A DNA stretch of 64,000 bases from Balneola sp. (GTDB lineage: Bacteria > Bacteroidota > Rhodothermia > Balneolales > Balneolaceae): contig NZQV01000026.1 in the NCBI GenBank assembly GCA_002696035.1, positions 310,001 to 374,000 of the forward strand, read 5' to 3'. Positions within the stretch are counted from its first letter, which is position 1; every line of letters starts with the position of its first letter. The translations under genes were made by a program, and so were the position numbers. The notes beneath the pieces are model-generated. The model searched no databases and was not told the DNA's origin. It worked only from the letters and a program-made list of their open reading frames with translations. Positions 1-7,268 of the stretch are shown piece after piece.

Positions 1-1905
1 TTAGACAAAAACCGCTCCGCTTTATATAAGGAAGCCATCATGAACTTTCCCAAGAACACAGAATTTGAAGCCACCCTCACTTTTGCAGGAAACAATCCCG
101 GCGGTTATGTTCGCTCTGTGACCCCAACTCCTGAAGCCATCACCGTACGCCAGCATCATTCTTTTGTGGAGTTACCAGATGATGGATATCAGAAACGCGA
201 ATACGATCCGCGGGCGGGATATTTTGGGATCAGCTATCAGGATTATGGAACACCGATCGATGAACCTTTGACCAAGCGATTCATTTCCCGTCACCGATTG
301 GAGAAGAAAGATCCGGGAGCCGAAGTCAGTGAGCCGGTTGAACCGATCGTCTATTATCTGGATAACGGAACTCCGGAGCCGGTTCGAAGTGCGCTTTTGG
401 ATGGTGCCCGCTGGTGGAATCAGGCTTTTGAGGCAGCCGGTTATAAGGATGCTTTTATTGTGAAAGTACTTCCCGAAGATGCTCATCCGCTGGATGTTCG
501 CTACAATGTGATTCAGTGGATCCATCGCTCTACCAGAGGATGGTCATATGGCTCTTCCGTTCGTGATCCAAGAACCGGCGAGATCATCAAAGGACATGTG
601 TCGCTCGGTTCACTCCGCGTTCGTCAGGATTATTTAATTGCTGAAGGCCTGCTTGCCCCTTATGCCGATGAATCCCAGGAAAACACCCTGATGCAGGAAA
701 TGGCACTGGCGCGAATCCGTCAGCTTTCCGCACATGAAATTGGCCATACCATCGGGGTCGCTCACAACTTTGCAGCCAGCATTACGGATGATGCTTCAGT
801 GATGGATTACCCGCATCCCCAGCCAAAAATTGTAAATGGCGAGATCGATCTTTCCAATCCTTATGACGTGGGAATCGGGGAGTGGGATAAAATGGCGGTT
901 GCTTATGGCTACCAGGATTTTCCGGAAGGAACCAATGAAGAAACTGCTTTAAATGAAATTCTGAATGAAGCCTACGATTCCGGATTGAAATATATTTCTG
1001 ATCAGGATGCTCGCCCACAAAGCGGCGCCCACCCGGATGCACATTTGTGGGAATTTGGGGATGATCCGGTAGAGCAACTTCCAACTATCATGGAGATCCG
1101 AAAGACAGCGCTCGAGAATTTTGGGGAGGCGAACTTAAAAACCGGCCGTCCTTTGGCTGAACTTCAAGATGTTCTTGTTCCGATCTATCTCTTTCATCGT
1201 TATCAAGTTGAGGCAACGGTGAAGTTGATCGGCGGACTCGATTATACCTACAAAGTGAAAGGTGACAATCAGGCCTATCCTGAGATCGTGGATCGTTCTA
1301 CCCAGGAGAATGCTCTTGATGCAATGTTAGCCACTATTACTCCAGAAGCTCTGGCCTTGCCTGAAAATCTGCTGGAACTTATTCCTCCACGCCCCGCCGG
1401 ACTTGGTTATTCCCGCGAACTATTCAATGGAAATACAGGTCCTGCTTTGGATGCGCTCGGTATTGCTGAAACAGCAGCAGATCTTCCCGTTAGTCTGATC
1501 TTGAATCCTGACAGAGCCAATCGGTTAGTGGAATATTCTGCAAGAACCGGGAACCTGAGTTTGGAAGAAACGCTGGATGAACTCATTAAGGTAAGCTGGG
1601 ATAAGAAAGCCAACAGCGGGTATCTGGGCTCGGTTCAAAGAGTAGTAAATCATGTAGTGTTGAAAAATATGATCGAGCTGGCAGCCTCTAACAATGCCAA
1701 CCCTGTTACCAAAGCAATCGGGCATAAAAAGCTGACGGATCTTCAAACTAAATTATCGGGAAGAAAAGATGCCGACAGTCAGTATGGAGCACATCTGATC
1801 GCTCAATACCTCACCAATCCCGAAGAGTTTGAAGTGGAAGATGCCCCGGCACCACCTCCGGGCTCTCCGATTGGCTCGGATGTAATGATATATTGTGAGT
1901 TTTAA
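1..1905 (+). CDS. Zinc metalloprotease, DUF5117/DUF4953 family (5' truncated)
   Basis: The reading frame is already open at base 1 and in frame with the internal ATG at 40, so this is the C-terminal part of a longer gene. The zincin motif HEIGHTIGVAHNF is encoded at about 733-771, giving two histidines and the catalytic glutamate, with a third histidine in the extended HExxHxxGxxH form. Flanking segments such as WWNQAFEAAG and the STRGWSYGSS region match the DUF4953 (Met-zincin) layout. Proteins of this family are usually secreted, about 800-900 residues, with an N-terminal DUF5117 domain that lies outside this window. A role in periplasmic or extracellular protein turnover is inferred; the substrate is unknown. 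It ends at TAA 1903-1905 and is followed by a degenerate intergenic repeat. Confidence 0.85.
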   Translation, partial: LDKNRSALYKEAIMNFPKNTEFEATLTFAGNNPGGYVRSVTPTPEAITVRQHHSFVELPDDGYQKREYDPRAGYFGISYQDYGTPIDEPLTKRFISRHRLEKKDPGAEVSEPVEPIVYYLDNGTPEPVRSALLDGARWWNQAFEAAGYKDAFIVKVLPEDAHPLDVRYNVIQWIHRSTRGWSYGSSVRDPRTGEIIKGHVSLGSLRVRQDYLIAEGLLAPYADESQENTLMQEMALARIRQLSAHEIGHTIGVAHNFAASITDDASVMDYPHPQPKIVNGEIDLSNPYDVGIGEWDKMAVAYGYQDFPEGTNEETALNEILNEAYDSGLKYISDQDARPQSGAHPDAHLWEFGDDPVEQLPTIMEIRKTALENFGEANLKTGRPLAELQDVLVPIYLFHRYQVEATVKLIGGLDYTYKVKGDNQAYPEIVDRSTQENALDAMLATITPEALALPENLLELIPPRPAGLGYSRELFNGNTGPALDALGIAETAADLPVSLILNPDRANRLVEYSARTGNLSLEETLDELIKVSWDKKANSGYLGSVQRVVNHVVLKNMIELAASNNANPVTKAIGHKKLTDLQTKLSGRKDADSQYGAHLIAQYLTNPEEFEVEDAPAPPPGSPIGSDVMIYCEF

Positions 1906-1923
1906 TTTAACGCCCAAAAAAGT

Positions 1924-2075
1924 TGTCACTCTGAGCACCCAAAATAATTGAGTAGAGGACTCTGGTGATCGCGAAGAGTCTCAAGGTCAACACCATTTAC
2001 CAGGTTTTATAGAACTTGAGATCCTTCGCGTTAAACTCTTTACTCAATTGATATTTCTAAGCGCTCAGGATGACA
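1924..2075. repeat. REP-like imperfect inverted repeat
   Basis: The outer arms TGTCACTCTGAGC (from about 1925) and GCTCAGGATGACA (2063-2075) are near-complementary. Between them, GAAGAGTCTCAAGGTC and GAGATCCTTCGCG form a second degenerate pair. This resembles the intergenic palindromes with ends like TGTCATCCTGAGC that are common in Bacteroidota-related genomes. It fills the gap between the metalloprotease gene and aat. It has no coding capacity and its function is unknown. Confidence 0.55.
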
Positions 2076-2101
2076 GCCTAATTAAAGTAATTCCCCACTA
2101 A

Positions 2102-2686
2102 ATGAGAATCATTCCTCCCAATAATCTTCTTGAAGCCTATGCCCAGGGCATTTTCCCGATGGCCGAAAGTAAGGATGCCGATGATGTAGATTGGTACACG
2201 GCACGGAGAAGGGGAATCATCCCGATAGGTGAATTTCATACTTCTGATAATTTAGCGAGAATAATCCGCCAGGAAAGATTTGAGGTGCGAGTAAATCATA
2301 ACTTCAGGGAAGTCGTCAAGAACTGTGCAAATCGGGATTCTACCTGGATCAACGATCTCATCATCAATTCCTACGATGTATTGCACCAAAATGGGAATGC
2401 CTGTAGTGTTGAATGTTACCGTGACGGTGAACTGGCCGGCGGTCTATATGGAGTAAGATTAAAAGCTGCCTTTTTTGGAGAAAGCATGTTCAAAAAAGAA
2501 AAATGGGCCGATAAAGTAGCACTGTATTATTGCCACGAGATCTTACAAAAGAACGGCTTTGTACTTTGGGATACGCAATTCTACACCGACCATCTTGCCC
2601 AATTTGGTTGTGTTGAAATTGAGGCGGAGGAATACGAGCAAATGCTGGATGAGGCGTTAAATAAGGAGTGTGAGTTTGAATTATAG
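2102..2686 (+). CDS. aat: Leucyl/phenylalanyl-tRNA--protein transferase
   Basis: A 194-residue protein that begins MRIIPPNNLLEAYAQGIFPM, the typical start of this family, in which the N-terminal lysine/tyrosine region precedes the GxFPM motif. Later blocks GGLYGV and FFGESMF, and the C-terminal DTQF segment with a downstream HLAQFG, are also characteristic. The enzyme transfers leucine or phenylalanine from aminoacyl-tRNA to the N-termini of proteins, creating N-degrons for ClpS/ClpAP in the cytoplasm. At 194 residues it is slightly shorter than the E. coli protein (about 234). It stands alone, with repeat-containing spacers on both sides, so it is probably monocistronic. Confidence 0.93.
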   Translation: MRIIPPNNLLEAYAQGIFPMAESKDADDVDWYTARRRGIIPIGEFHTSDNLARIIRQERFEVRVNHNFREVVKNCANRDSTWINDLIINSYDVLHQNGNACSVECYRDGELAGGLYGVRLKAAFFGESMFKKEKWADKVALYYCHEILQKNGFVLWDTQFYTDHLAQFGCVEIEAEEYEQMLDEALNKECEFEL

Positions 2687-2700
2687 TGTTAGAGTGCGAT

Positions 2701-2750
2701 GGTGCTACGGTGTTGTGGTTTTCTTGTCCAAACTATAACACCGTAACACC
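2701..2750. repeat. Short inverted repeat between aat and the ABC gene
   Basis: The arm GGTGCTACGGTGTTGT (2701-2716) is nearly complementary to ATAACACCGTAACACC (about 2735-2750), with a loop of about 18 nt. There is no following T-run on the plus strand. It could act as a terminator-like hairpin between the convergent genes aat and the ABC ATPase, or be an interspersed palindrome. Only the symmetry is directly visible. Confidence 0.45.
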
Positions 2751-2814
2751 AAAATACCACTCCTGAGCTGGCATTAAGTCTTCGTCCAAGCAGATACTTG
2801 AACGAGCTCGAGTC

Positions 2815-3444
2815 TTACTGAATTATGCTGTTCTTCCCAGAATCAATAGTTTTGACCTGGCCGTTTTCCAACAGATAAAAAGTATCTCCAACATCTACGA
2901 TGTACCGCATATAGTGATCTGAAATCAGAATACCCGTACCTGTATCTTTTGCATAGTAAATTTCATGAACCATCTTTTCGATCATAACAGGAGCTAAACC
3001 AGTGAAAGGTTCATCAAGTAAAATGAATTCCCTGTTTAATTGAAGGATGAATTTGAATTCTACATACCGGCGTTCACCGGTTGAAAGCTCTTTGATCTTT
3101 GAAGTTGATATGCGTTGTAGAAGTTCGTCTGTCTTAACGGCTTCCTCACTAATAAGGTCTTTTACAGAGAGAGATCTCGGCAAGAAAGATTTCTGAGGCA
3201 AGTAAGCGAGATGTTTGAATCGCTCTTTCTTTGAAGGCTGGTGGATCCGGTTTTCACTGATAATAGTAAGTCCGCTGTCGGCTTGAAGCTGACCGGCCGC
3301 AATTTTGAAGAGTGTGCTTTTGCCCGATCCATTTCTTCCAATCAAACAGGTCACTTCTCCTTTCTGCACTTCAAGATAAGCGCCTCGCAACACCTCCAGA
3401 CCAGGATAATAGAAGAATATGCTATCTAAGATCAGATTAGACAT
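2815..3444 (-). CDS. ABC transporter ATP-binding protein
   Basis: A 209-residue single nucleotide-binding domain. It has Walker A GRNGSGKST near residue 37, a degenerate signature LSTGERRYVEF, and Walker B FILLDEPFTGLAP followed by the switch histidine in ISDHYM. The signature reads LSTGE rather than LSGGQ. Its start overlaps by 8 nt the end of a small membrane-protein gene (3437-3739, same strand), so the two are probably translated together and may form a small two-gene export or membrane-remodelling system. The transported substrate cannot be inferred. No periplasmic binding protein is nearby, which points to export rather than uptake. Confidence 0.87.
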   Translation of the reverse strand: MSNLILDSIFFYYPGLEVLRGAYLEVQKGEVTCLIGRNGSGKSTLFKIAAGQLQADSGLTIISENRIHQPSKKERFKHLAYLPQKSFLPRSLSVKDLISEEAVKTDELLQRISTSKIKELSTGERRYVEFKFILQLNREFILLDEPFTGLAPVMIEKMVHEIYYAKDTGTGILISDHYMRYIVDVGDTFYLLENGQVKTIDSGKNSIIQ

Positions 3445-3739
3445 AGAGAAGAAGACTTAGGGATATGATAACTTTCAGAATAAGTAAACCGGCGTAAAGG
3501 GGAAAAAGTGAAATATTTAAATTATCAAAAAAGGGAAGCTGATGGCTCTTTTTAAATTCGAAGTAGGAGATGACCGGGGTTATAAATCCGCTGTAAAAAA
3601 GGGCTTTAAGTACCGTTTCAGGGATGTTGTTTGAGTTTGAAAATAAAGGCACGGCGACCAGAAGCAGCAAAACCCCAACATCAATAAGCGCATATTTTCG
3701 AAGCACAATTAGGTATGCTTTAGTTTTAATTATGGTCAT
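3437..3739 (-). CDS. Small membrane protein, partner of the ABC ATPase
   Basis: A 100-residue protein with about three hydrophobic stretches: residues 18-34 (LIDVGVLLLLVAVPLF), about 42-58, and the C-terminal FPLYAGLLILKVIISLSLLL. It has no recognised family signature. Its 3' end overlaps the start of the ABC ATPase gene by 8 nt, which suggests translational coupling and a possible role as membrane partner. It is small for an ABC permease, which normally has five or six helices, so an oligomeric or accessory role is possible. Confidence 0.6.
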   Translation of the reverse strand: MTIIKTKAYLIVLRKYALIDVGVLLLLVAVPLFSNSNNIPETVLKALFYSGFITPVISYFEFKKSHQLPFFDNLNISLFPLYAGLLILKVIISLSLLLYV

Positions 3740-3830
3740 GCCCGAATGAATTTAGCGCTGTTTGTAAGCGGTAGATTAATGATGGCTAAAGAACTTTAAA
3801 AATAGGTAAGAGTCAAAAACATACTGAAAC

Positions 3831-3861
3831 AAAAAAAGGCGGAAGTGATCAGCCTTCCGCC
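3831..3861 (-). terminator. Rho-independent terminator of the OmpA-lipoprotein operon
   Basis: The stem GGCGGAAG (3838-3845) pairs with CTTCCGCC (3854-3861) around an 8-nt loop. On the minus strand the hairpin is followed by seven T residues (3837-3831). It lies 24 nt beyond the stop of the OmpA-domain lipoprotein gene, in the correct orientation to end that operon. Confidence 0.85.
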
Positions 3862-3884
3862 CTCTCTATCTTCGCGTGCAAGAG

Positions 3885-4766
3885 CTATTCCGTACGCTGC
3901 GAAACAACTCCATTTTCATTAGAGATCACAATTTCCACCCGTCGGTTTTGCTGTCTTCCGGCTTCATTCATATTAGTTGCTACCGGGAATTCCTCTCCAT
4001 ATCCAATAGTTGTGATCCTGTTGCTGGCAATGCCGGTCTCGATCAGTGCCCGCTTAAGAGCATCGGCCCGGCGTTGGGAGAGGTCTTTGTTGTAAGCCGC
4101 TGAACCGATGCTATCTGTAAATCCTTCAATTTGAACTGTTCTGTCATTGAATTCCTTCAAGAATGCGGATACTTCATTTACTACTTTATTTGCCCCTGAA
4201 TTAAGAGTGGCGCTGTCAAAATCGAAAAGAACATCGCTTAGAGTGAGCACCATGCCACGATCACTTTGGCGGGCTTCCATTTCTGAAAGCCGATCGGCTA
4301 ACTCTGTAGCCTTCTGGCGTGCTTTTTCCGCTTCTTCGCGTTCCTCTTGAAGTTCCGTCAACGCCTTTTCGGCCCGCTGTTCAGCTGCAATGGCCTCTGC
4401 TTTACGTGCCTCTATCAATACTTCTTTCCGTTCAGATTCAGCTCGTTCCACTTCATCTTGTGCAGCATTTAGTTGAGCCGTTTCTCGGGCAATTTTCGTT
4501 TTCTGATGGGCAATGTATGCGTAGTGTTCAACCAAGTCCTTCTCTCCCTTTTCCTTCCAGATCTGCTGGCTTTGTTCCAGGGCTTCTTCCGCTTCTTTTA
4601 GTGCAACCGGCGCCTTCATTACAATCAATGAATCGGATTCGGCCTGACTGTAAGCCCGCTCTGCTTCCATCAGCAGGGGATTATTTTGCGGAGGCCCGCC
4701 ACACCCAGCCATCAGTGGAATAATTATCGTGGCAATAAAAAAAGCTTTTATTTGAAAATTTTTCAT
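3885..4766 (-). CDS. OmpA-domain lipoprotein with DUF4398-like coiled coil
   Basis: A 293-residue protein with a lipoprotein signal peptide (lipobox LMAGC, Cys22). A long charged helical region follows (about 30-175; DUF4398-like start PLLMEAERAYSQAESD, then Glu/Ala/Arg-rich coiled coil). The C-terminal OmpA peptidoglycan-binding domain is at about 180-280, with DVLFDFDSATLNSGA, the EGFTDSIGS segment, NKDLSQRRADALKRAL and GYGEEFPVATN. Such proteins tether the outer membrane to peptidoglycan. It overlaps by 4 nt (ATGA) the upstream gene for a second DUF4398-type lipoprotein, so the pair is probably co-expressed and may work together in the envelope. A strong terminator follows. Confidence 0.9.
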   Translation of the reverse strand: MKNFQIKAFFIATIIIPLMAGCGGPPQNNPLLMEAERAYSQAESDSLIVMKAPVALKEAEEALEQSQQIWKEKGEKDLVEHYAYIAHQKTKIARETAQLNAAQDEVERAESERKEVLIEARKAEAIAAEQRAEKALTELQEEREEAEKARQKATELADRLSEMEARQSDRGMVLTLSDVLFDFDSATLNSGANKVVNEVSAFLKEFNDRTVQIEGFTDSIGSAAYNKDLSQRRADALKRALIETGIASNRITTIGYGEEFPVATNMNEAGRQQNRRVEIVISNENGVVSQRTE

Positions 4767-5137
4767 GACCGATTCTCCGTTTTGTCCAGGTTATTTTGAA
4801 TTTCTTCCTGAAGAACCCGGATACTCTCACGAAGTTGTCGCACGGCCTTTTGGGCCTTTTCAGATAAAGATTTCATCTGGGCCAGTTCGGCATCTACCAT
4901 AGCGCGGTCGGCGGTGCGTTTGGCTTTTTCATAATTTTCCTTTGCCGACAATTCCCGCGCTTCGGCAAGCTTTTTCCGGGCTTCACGGATCTCAAGCGGG
5001 GCATAATTCTCAGCTCCAACTTGCTCAGCTTGCTGAATGGTAGATTCAACCTGGGTGAGTTTGTCGTTAGGGGGCTTGGTGCTGGCACAGGCTGTTGTGA
5101 TAAAAAGGAAGCTAGTCAATAGTAACAGTTGCCTCAT
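4763..5137 (-). CDS. DUF4398-type lipoprotein
   Basis: A 124-residue lipoprotein: signal peptide with lipobox ITTAC (Cys17), then an almost entirely helical charged region. APLEIREARKKLAEARELSA and EKAKRTADRAMVDAELAQMK are characteristic of DUF4398. It is the first gene of a two-gene operon; its stop overlaps the start of the OmpA-domain lipoprotein by 4 nt. The shared DUF4398-like helical part suggests that the two proteins associate as coiled coils in the periplasm. Its precise function is unknown. Confidence 0.82.
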   Translation of the reverse strand: MRQLLLLTSFLFITTACASTKPPNDKLTQVESTIQQAEQVGAENYAPLEIREARKKLAEARELSAKENYEKAKRTADRAMVDAELAQMKSLSEKAQKAVRQLRESIRVLQEEIQNNLDKTENRS

Positions 5138-5483
5138 AATGACCTTGGTTTTATTTCATGGTTATTACTTTATAATTCTGTCTATAAAAGTTTGTTCCCG
5201 GGATTGACTCTAAATGCGTATGACGCTTGAACTAGAGAATCTTTTTTACAGGTCCGATTGGGGGGGGGTAAGGGCAAGACTATGACGTAGAGCGGAAAGC
5301 TTGTCCACTTTTTTATGGAGAAAAGTGATACTGCAAGATTCAAACATTTGAATAGAGCACTGATGACGTTGATCTTGCGGATGATCACAGAAAAGACAAG
5401 CCAAAGATCAGCCTCTTCCGTGCCATCCACTATCATAATCGAGAGTTGTTTTTTGGCTTTTTGAATGAGTTAGACCTTCGCAT

Positions 5484-5575
5484 TTGTTGGACTACTTCTT
5501 GTTTGTGAATACTGCCTGTCCGATGGTTAGGTAAAGCTTGTGCAGGTTGTTTCCTTTTTTTTAGTGGTCGGACGA
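5484..5575 (-). repeat. Diverged third copy of the 22.6/24.0-kb repeat (left part)
   Basis: Read on the minus strand it begins TCGTCCGACCACT (5575-5563), passes through GCACAAGCTTT and ends AAGAAGTAGTCCAAC (from about 5501). This matches the order of elements in the copies at 22600-22817 (CGTCTGACCACT, GCAAGCTTT, AAGAAGTGGTCC) and 24009-24190. The part carrying the CTTAAGTC/GACTTAAG arms is not recognisable here. It appears to be an interspersed non-coding element. Confidence 0.5.
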
Positions 5576-5807
5576 TTTCGTAATTAATTTCATAAAACCT
5601 TTCGCGACCATCAGTAAAATCAGCACTATCCGCGTTCAATTACTTTTTCGCCATCGCCATCGATGACAAGGGTTCTTTGCAAGCTCTCAACGTCACCCAG
5701 TACTAGCGCAAGCGTTCCCTTAAAAGAGCTGTGAGTGGGGGTTTTTTGTAGAAGTCAACCGAAACCTACTTCATCACTTTTCACTTAATTACTCCATTCA
5801 AAAACAT

Positions 5808-5829
5808 TTATCCACATTAATGTTGATAA
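5808..5829. promoter_or_regulatory. DnaA-box-containing 22-bp palindrome upstream of ffh
   Basis: The left arm starts with TTATCCACA, a perfect consensus DnaA box. The whole segment 5808-5829 is a palindrome apart from one mismatched pair (TTATCcACAT / ATGTtGATAA). It overlaps the candidate -33 TTG of the ffh promoter (5823-5825), so a bound protein would be placed to control ffh. Binding by DnaA or another regulator is inference. Confidence 0.45.
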
Positions 5830-5853
5830 CACGAAAAAGAACCCGTATTTTTA
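5823..5853 (+). promoter_or_regulatory. Candidate Bacteroidota-type promoter of ffh
   Basis: TTG at 5823-5825 is followed, after 20 bp, by TATTTTTA at 5846-5853. That matches seven of eight positions of the Bacteroidota -7 consensus TAnnTTTG, at the usual 19-21 bp spacing. The ATG of ffh is 40 nt downstream. Confidence 0.4.
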
Positions 5854-5892
5854 CAGGCTCTGTATTTGGCGGAGAAAAATTGATTTAACAAT

Positions 5893-7233
5893 ATGTTTGA
5901 AGATTTATCCTCAAAATTAGACAAAGCGTTTCAATCCCTGAAGGGAGAAGCTCGCATCACGGATGTGAATATAGCGGAGACTGTCCGCGAAATTCGCCGT
6001 GCATTGCTGGATGCTGACGTTAATTATGAGGTTGCCCGCCAATTCACAGACGACATAAAAGAGCAGGTGCTCGGCTCCGACGTACTCACCAGTGTTAATC
6101 CCGGCCAACAGTTCACAAAAATTGTGCACGATAAGCTGGTTGAAACATTCGGTGGCGAACGGGTCGATATCGCACAAGCTCAAACCCCACCTACTGTAAT
6201 TCTTATAGCCGGACTTCAGGGTTCGGGTAAAACTACCTTTGTTGGTAAGCTTGCCCGACACTTAAAGCAGGAGCATAAAAGGAACCCTCTTCTTGCTGCC
6301 GCCGATGTTTATCGCCCTGCCGCTGTTGACCAGCTTAAGACACTCGCATCTCAAATTGATGTTCCGGTGTACTCCATCGAACAGAAAGATGCCGTTCGCG
6401 TTGCCAAAGAAGCTGTTTCCATGGCTAAAAGTTTGGCGCTCGACACGGTTATTATTGATACTGCGGGTCGTTTACATGTAGATGAGGATATGATGAATGA
6501 GGTTGCGGAAATTAAGGAAGCCGTCAATCCTCATGAGATCCTGTTTGTGGTCGACGCTATGACCGGGCAGGATGCTGTAAACACAGCCAAAGAATTTAAC
6601 GAGCGTATTAATTACGACGGTGTAGTTTTAACCAAACTGGATGGTGACACCCGCGGTGGTGCTGCATTATCTATTAAAACCGTTGTAAACAAGCCCATCA
6701 AATTTGTGAGTACCGGCGAAAAGCTGGATGCTCTCTCTCCGTTTTATCCCGACCGAATGGCCCAGCGTATTTTGGGTATGGGAGATGTGGTATCGTTTGT
6801 TGAAAAAGCTCAAAAAGAATTTGACGAGAAAGAAGCAGAACAACTTCAAAAGAAAATTAAGTCGGATAAATTCGACCTGAATGATTTTCTCGAGCAAATT
6901 CAAAAGATCAAGAAGATGGGAGACTTCGGTGATCTTGTTAATATGATTCCCGGCGCCAGCAAAGCATTGGATGATACTGAGATCGATGATGATGCATTCA
7001 AACCGATTGAAGCTATAATCTTATCAATGACGCCGGAGGAGCGTCAGAATCCTGAGCTATTAAATGGAAGTCGGAGACGGCGAATAGCAAAAGGTTCTGG
7101 CACAAACGTTCGTGAGATCAATCAACTCATGAAACAGTTCGATCAAATGAAAAAAATGATGAAGACCATGTCGAAGATGGGTAAAGCCGGACGTGCGCTT
7201 CAGGGACTGAAAAATCTGCCGATCGGCCGATAA
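5893..7233 (+). CDS. ffh: Signal recognition particle protein Ffh
   Basis: A 446-residue SRP GTPase. The N domain (about 1-85) is followed by the G domain with P-loop GLQGSGKTTF (107-116), the DTAGRLHVDED box, TKLDGDTRGG and the KFVSTGEKLDAL closing motif. The methionine-rich M domain is at about 300-440, ending in MKQFDQMKKMMKTMSKMGK. With 4.5S RNA, Ffh binds signal sequences on ribosomes and delivers them to FtsY at the membrane. It leads a cluster of translation genes; rpsP starts 35 nt downstream, a conserved ffh-rpsP-rimM-trmD-rplS arrangement, so one transcript is likely. Confidence 0.97.
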   Translation: MFEDLSSKLDKAFQSLKGEARITDVNIAETVREIRRALLDADVNYEVARQFTDDIKEQVLGSDVLTSVNPGQQFTKIVHDKLVETFGGERVDIAQAQTPPTVILIAGLQGSGKTTFVGKLARHLKQEHKRNPLLAAADVYRPAAVDQLKTLASQIDVPVYSIEQKDAVRVAKEAVSMAKSLALDTVIIDTAGRLHVDEDMMNEVAEIKEAVNPHEILFVVDAMTGQDAVNTAKEFNERINYDGVVLTKLDGDTRGGAALSIKTVVNKPIKFVSTGEKLDALSPFYPDRMAQRILGMGDVVSFVEKAQKEFDEKEAEQLQKKIKSDKFDLNDFLEQIQKIKKMGDFGDLVNMIPGASKALDDTEIDDDAFKPIEAIILSMTPEERQNPELLNGSRRRRIAKGSGTNVREINQLMKQFDQMKKMMKTMSKMGKAGRALQGLKNLPIGR

Positions 7234-7268
7234 GAACTTATAACTAAAACCAATATTGGAGAATAGCA

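Larger units (their letters stand above)
5138..5892. other. Gene-free 755-nt region upstream of ffh
   Basis: No convincing gene is present. Minus-strand open frames at 5182-5436 and 5433-5639 give low-complexity or non-homologous peptides and overlap a repeat related to the one at 22.6 and 24.0 kb. The region holds a run of nine G (5260-5268), the decayed repeat (5484-5575), a T-rich stretch after a G-rich run near 5740-5750 that could be an end-of-transcript signal, and the ffh promoter region with a DnaA-box-like palindrome. Confidence 0.6.

Noticed and set aside
5182-5639. Two overlapping minus-strand open frames (68 and 84 codons) upstream of ffh
   Set aside because: One is a translation of the repeat element and the other is low-complexity without recognisable homology or a good start context; neither has coding character.
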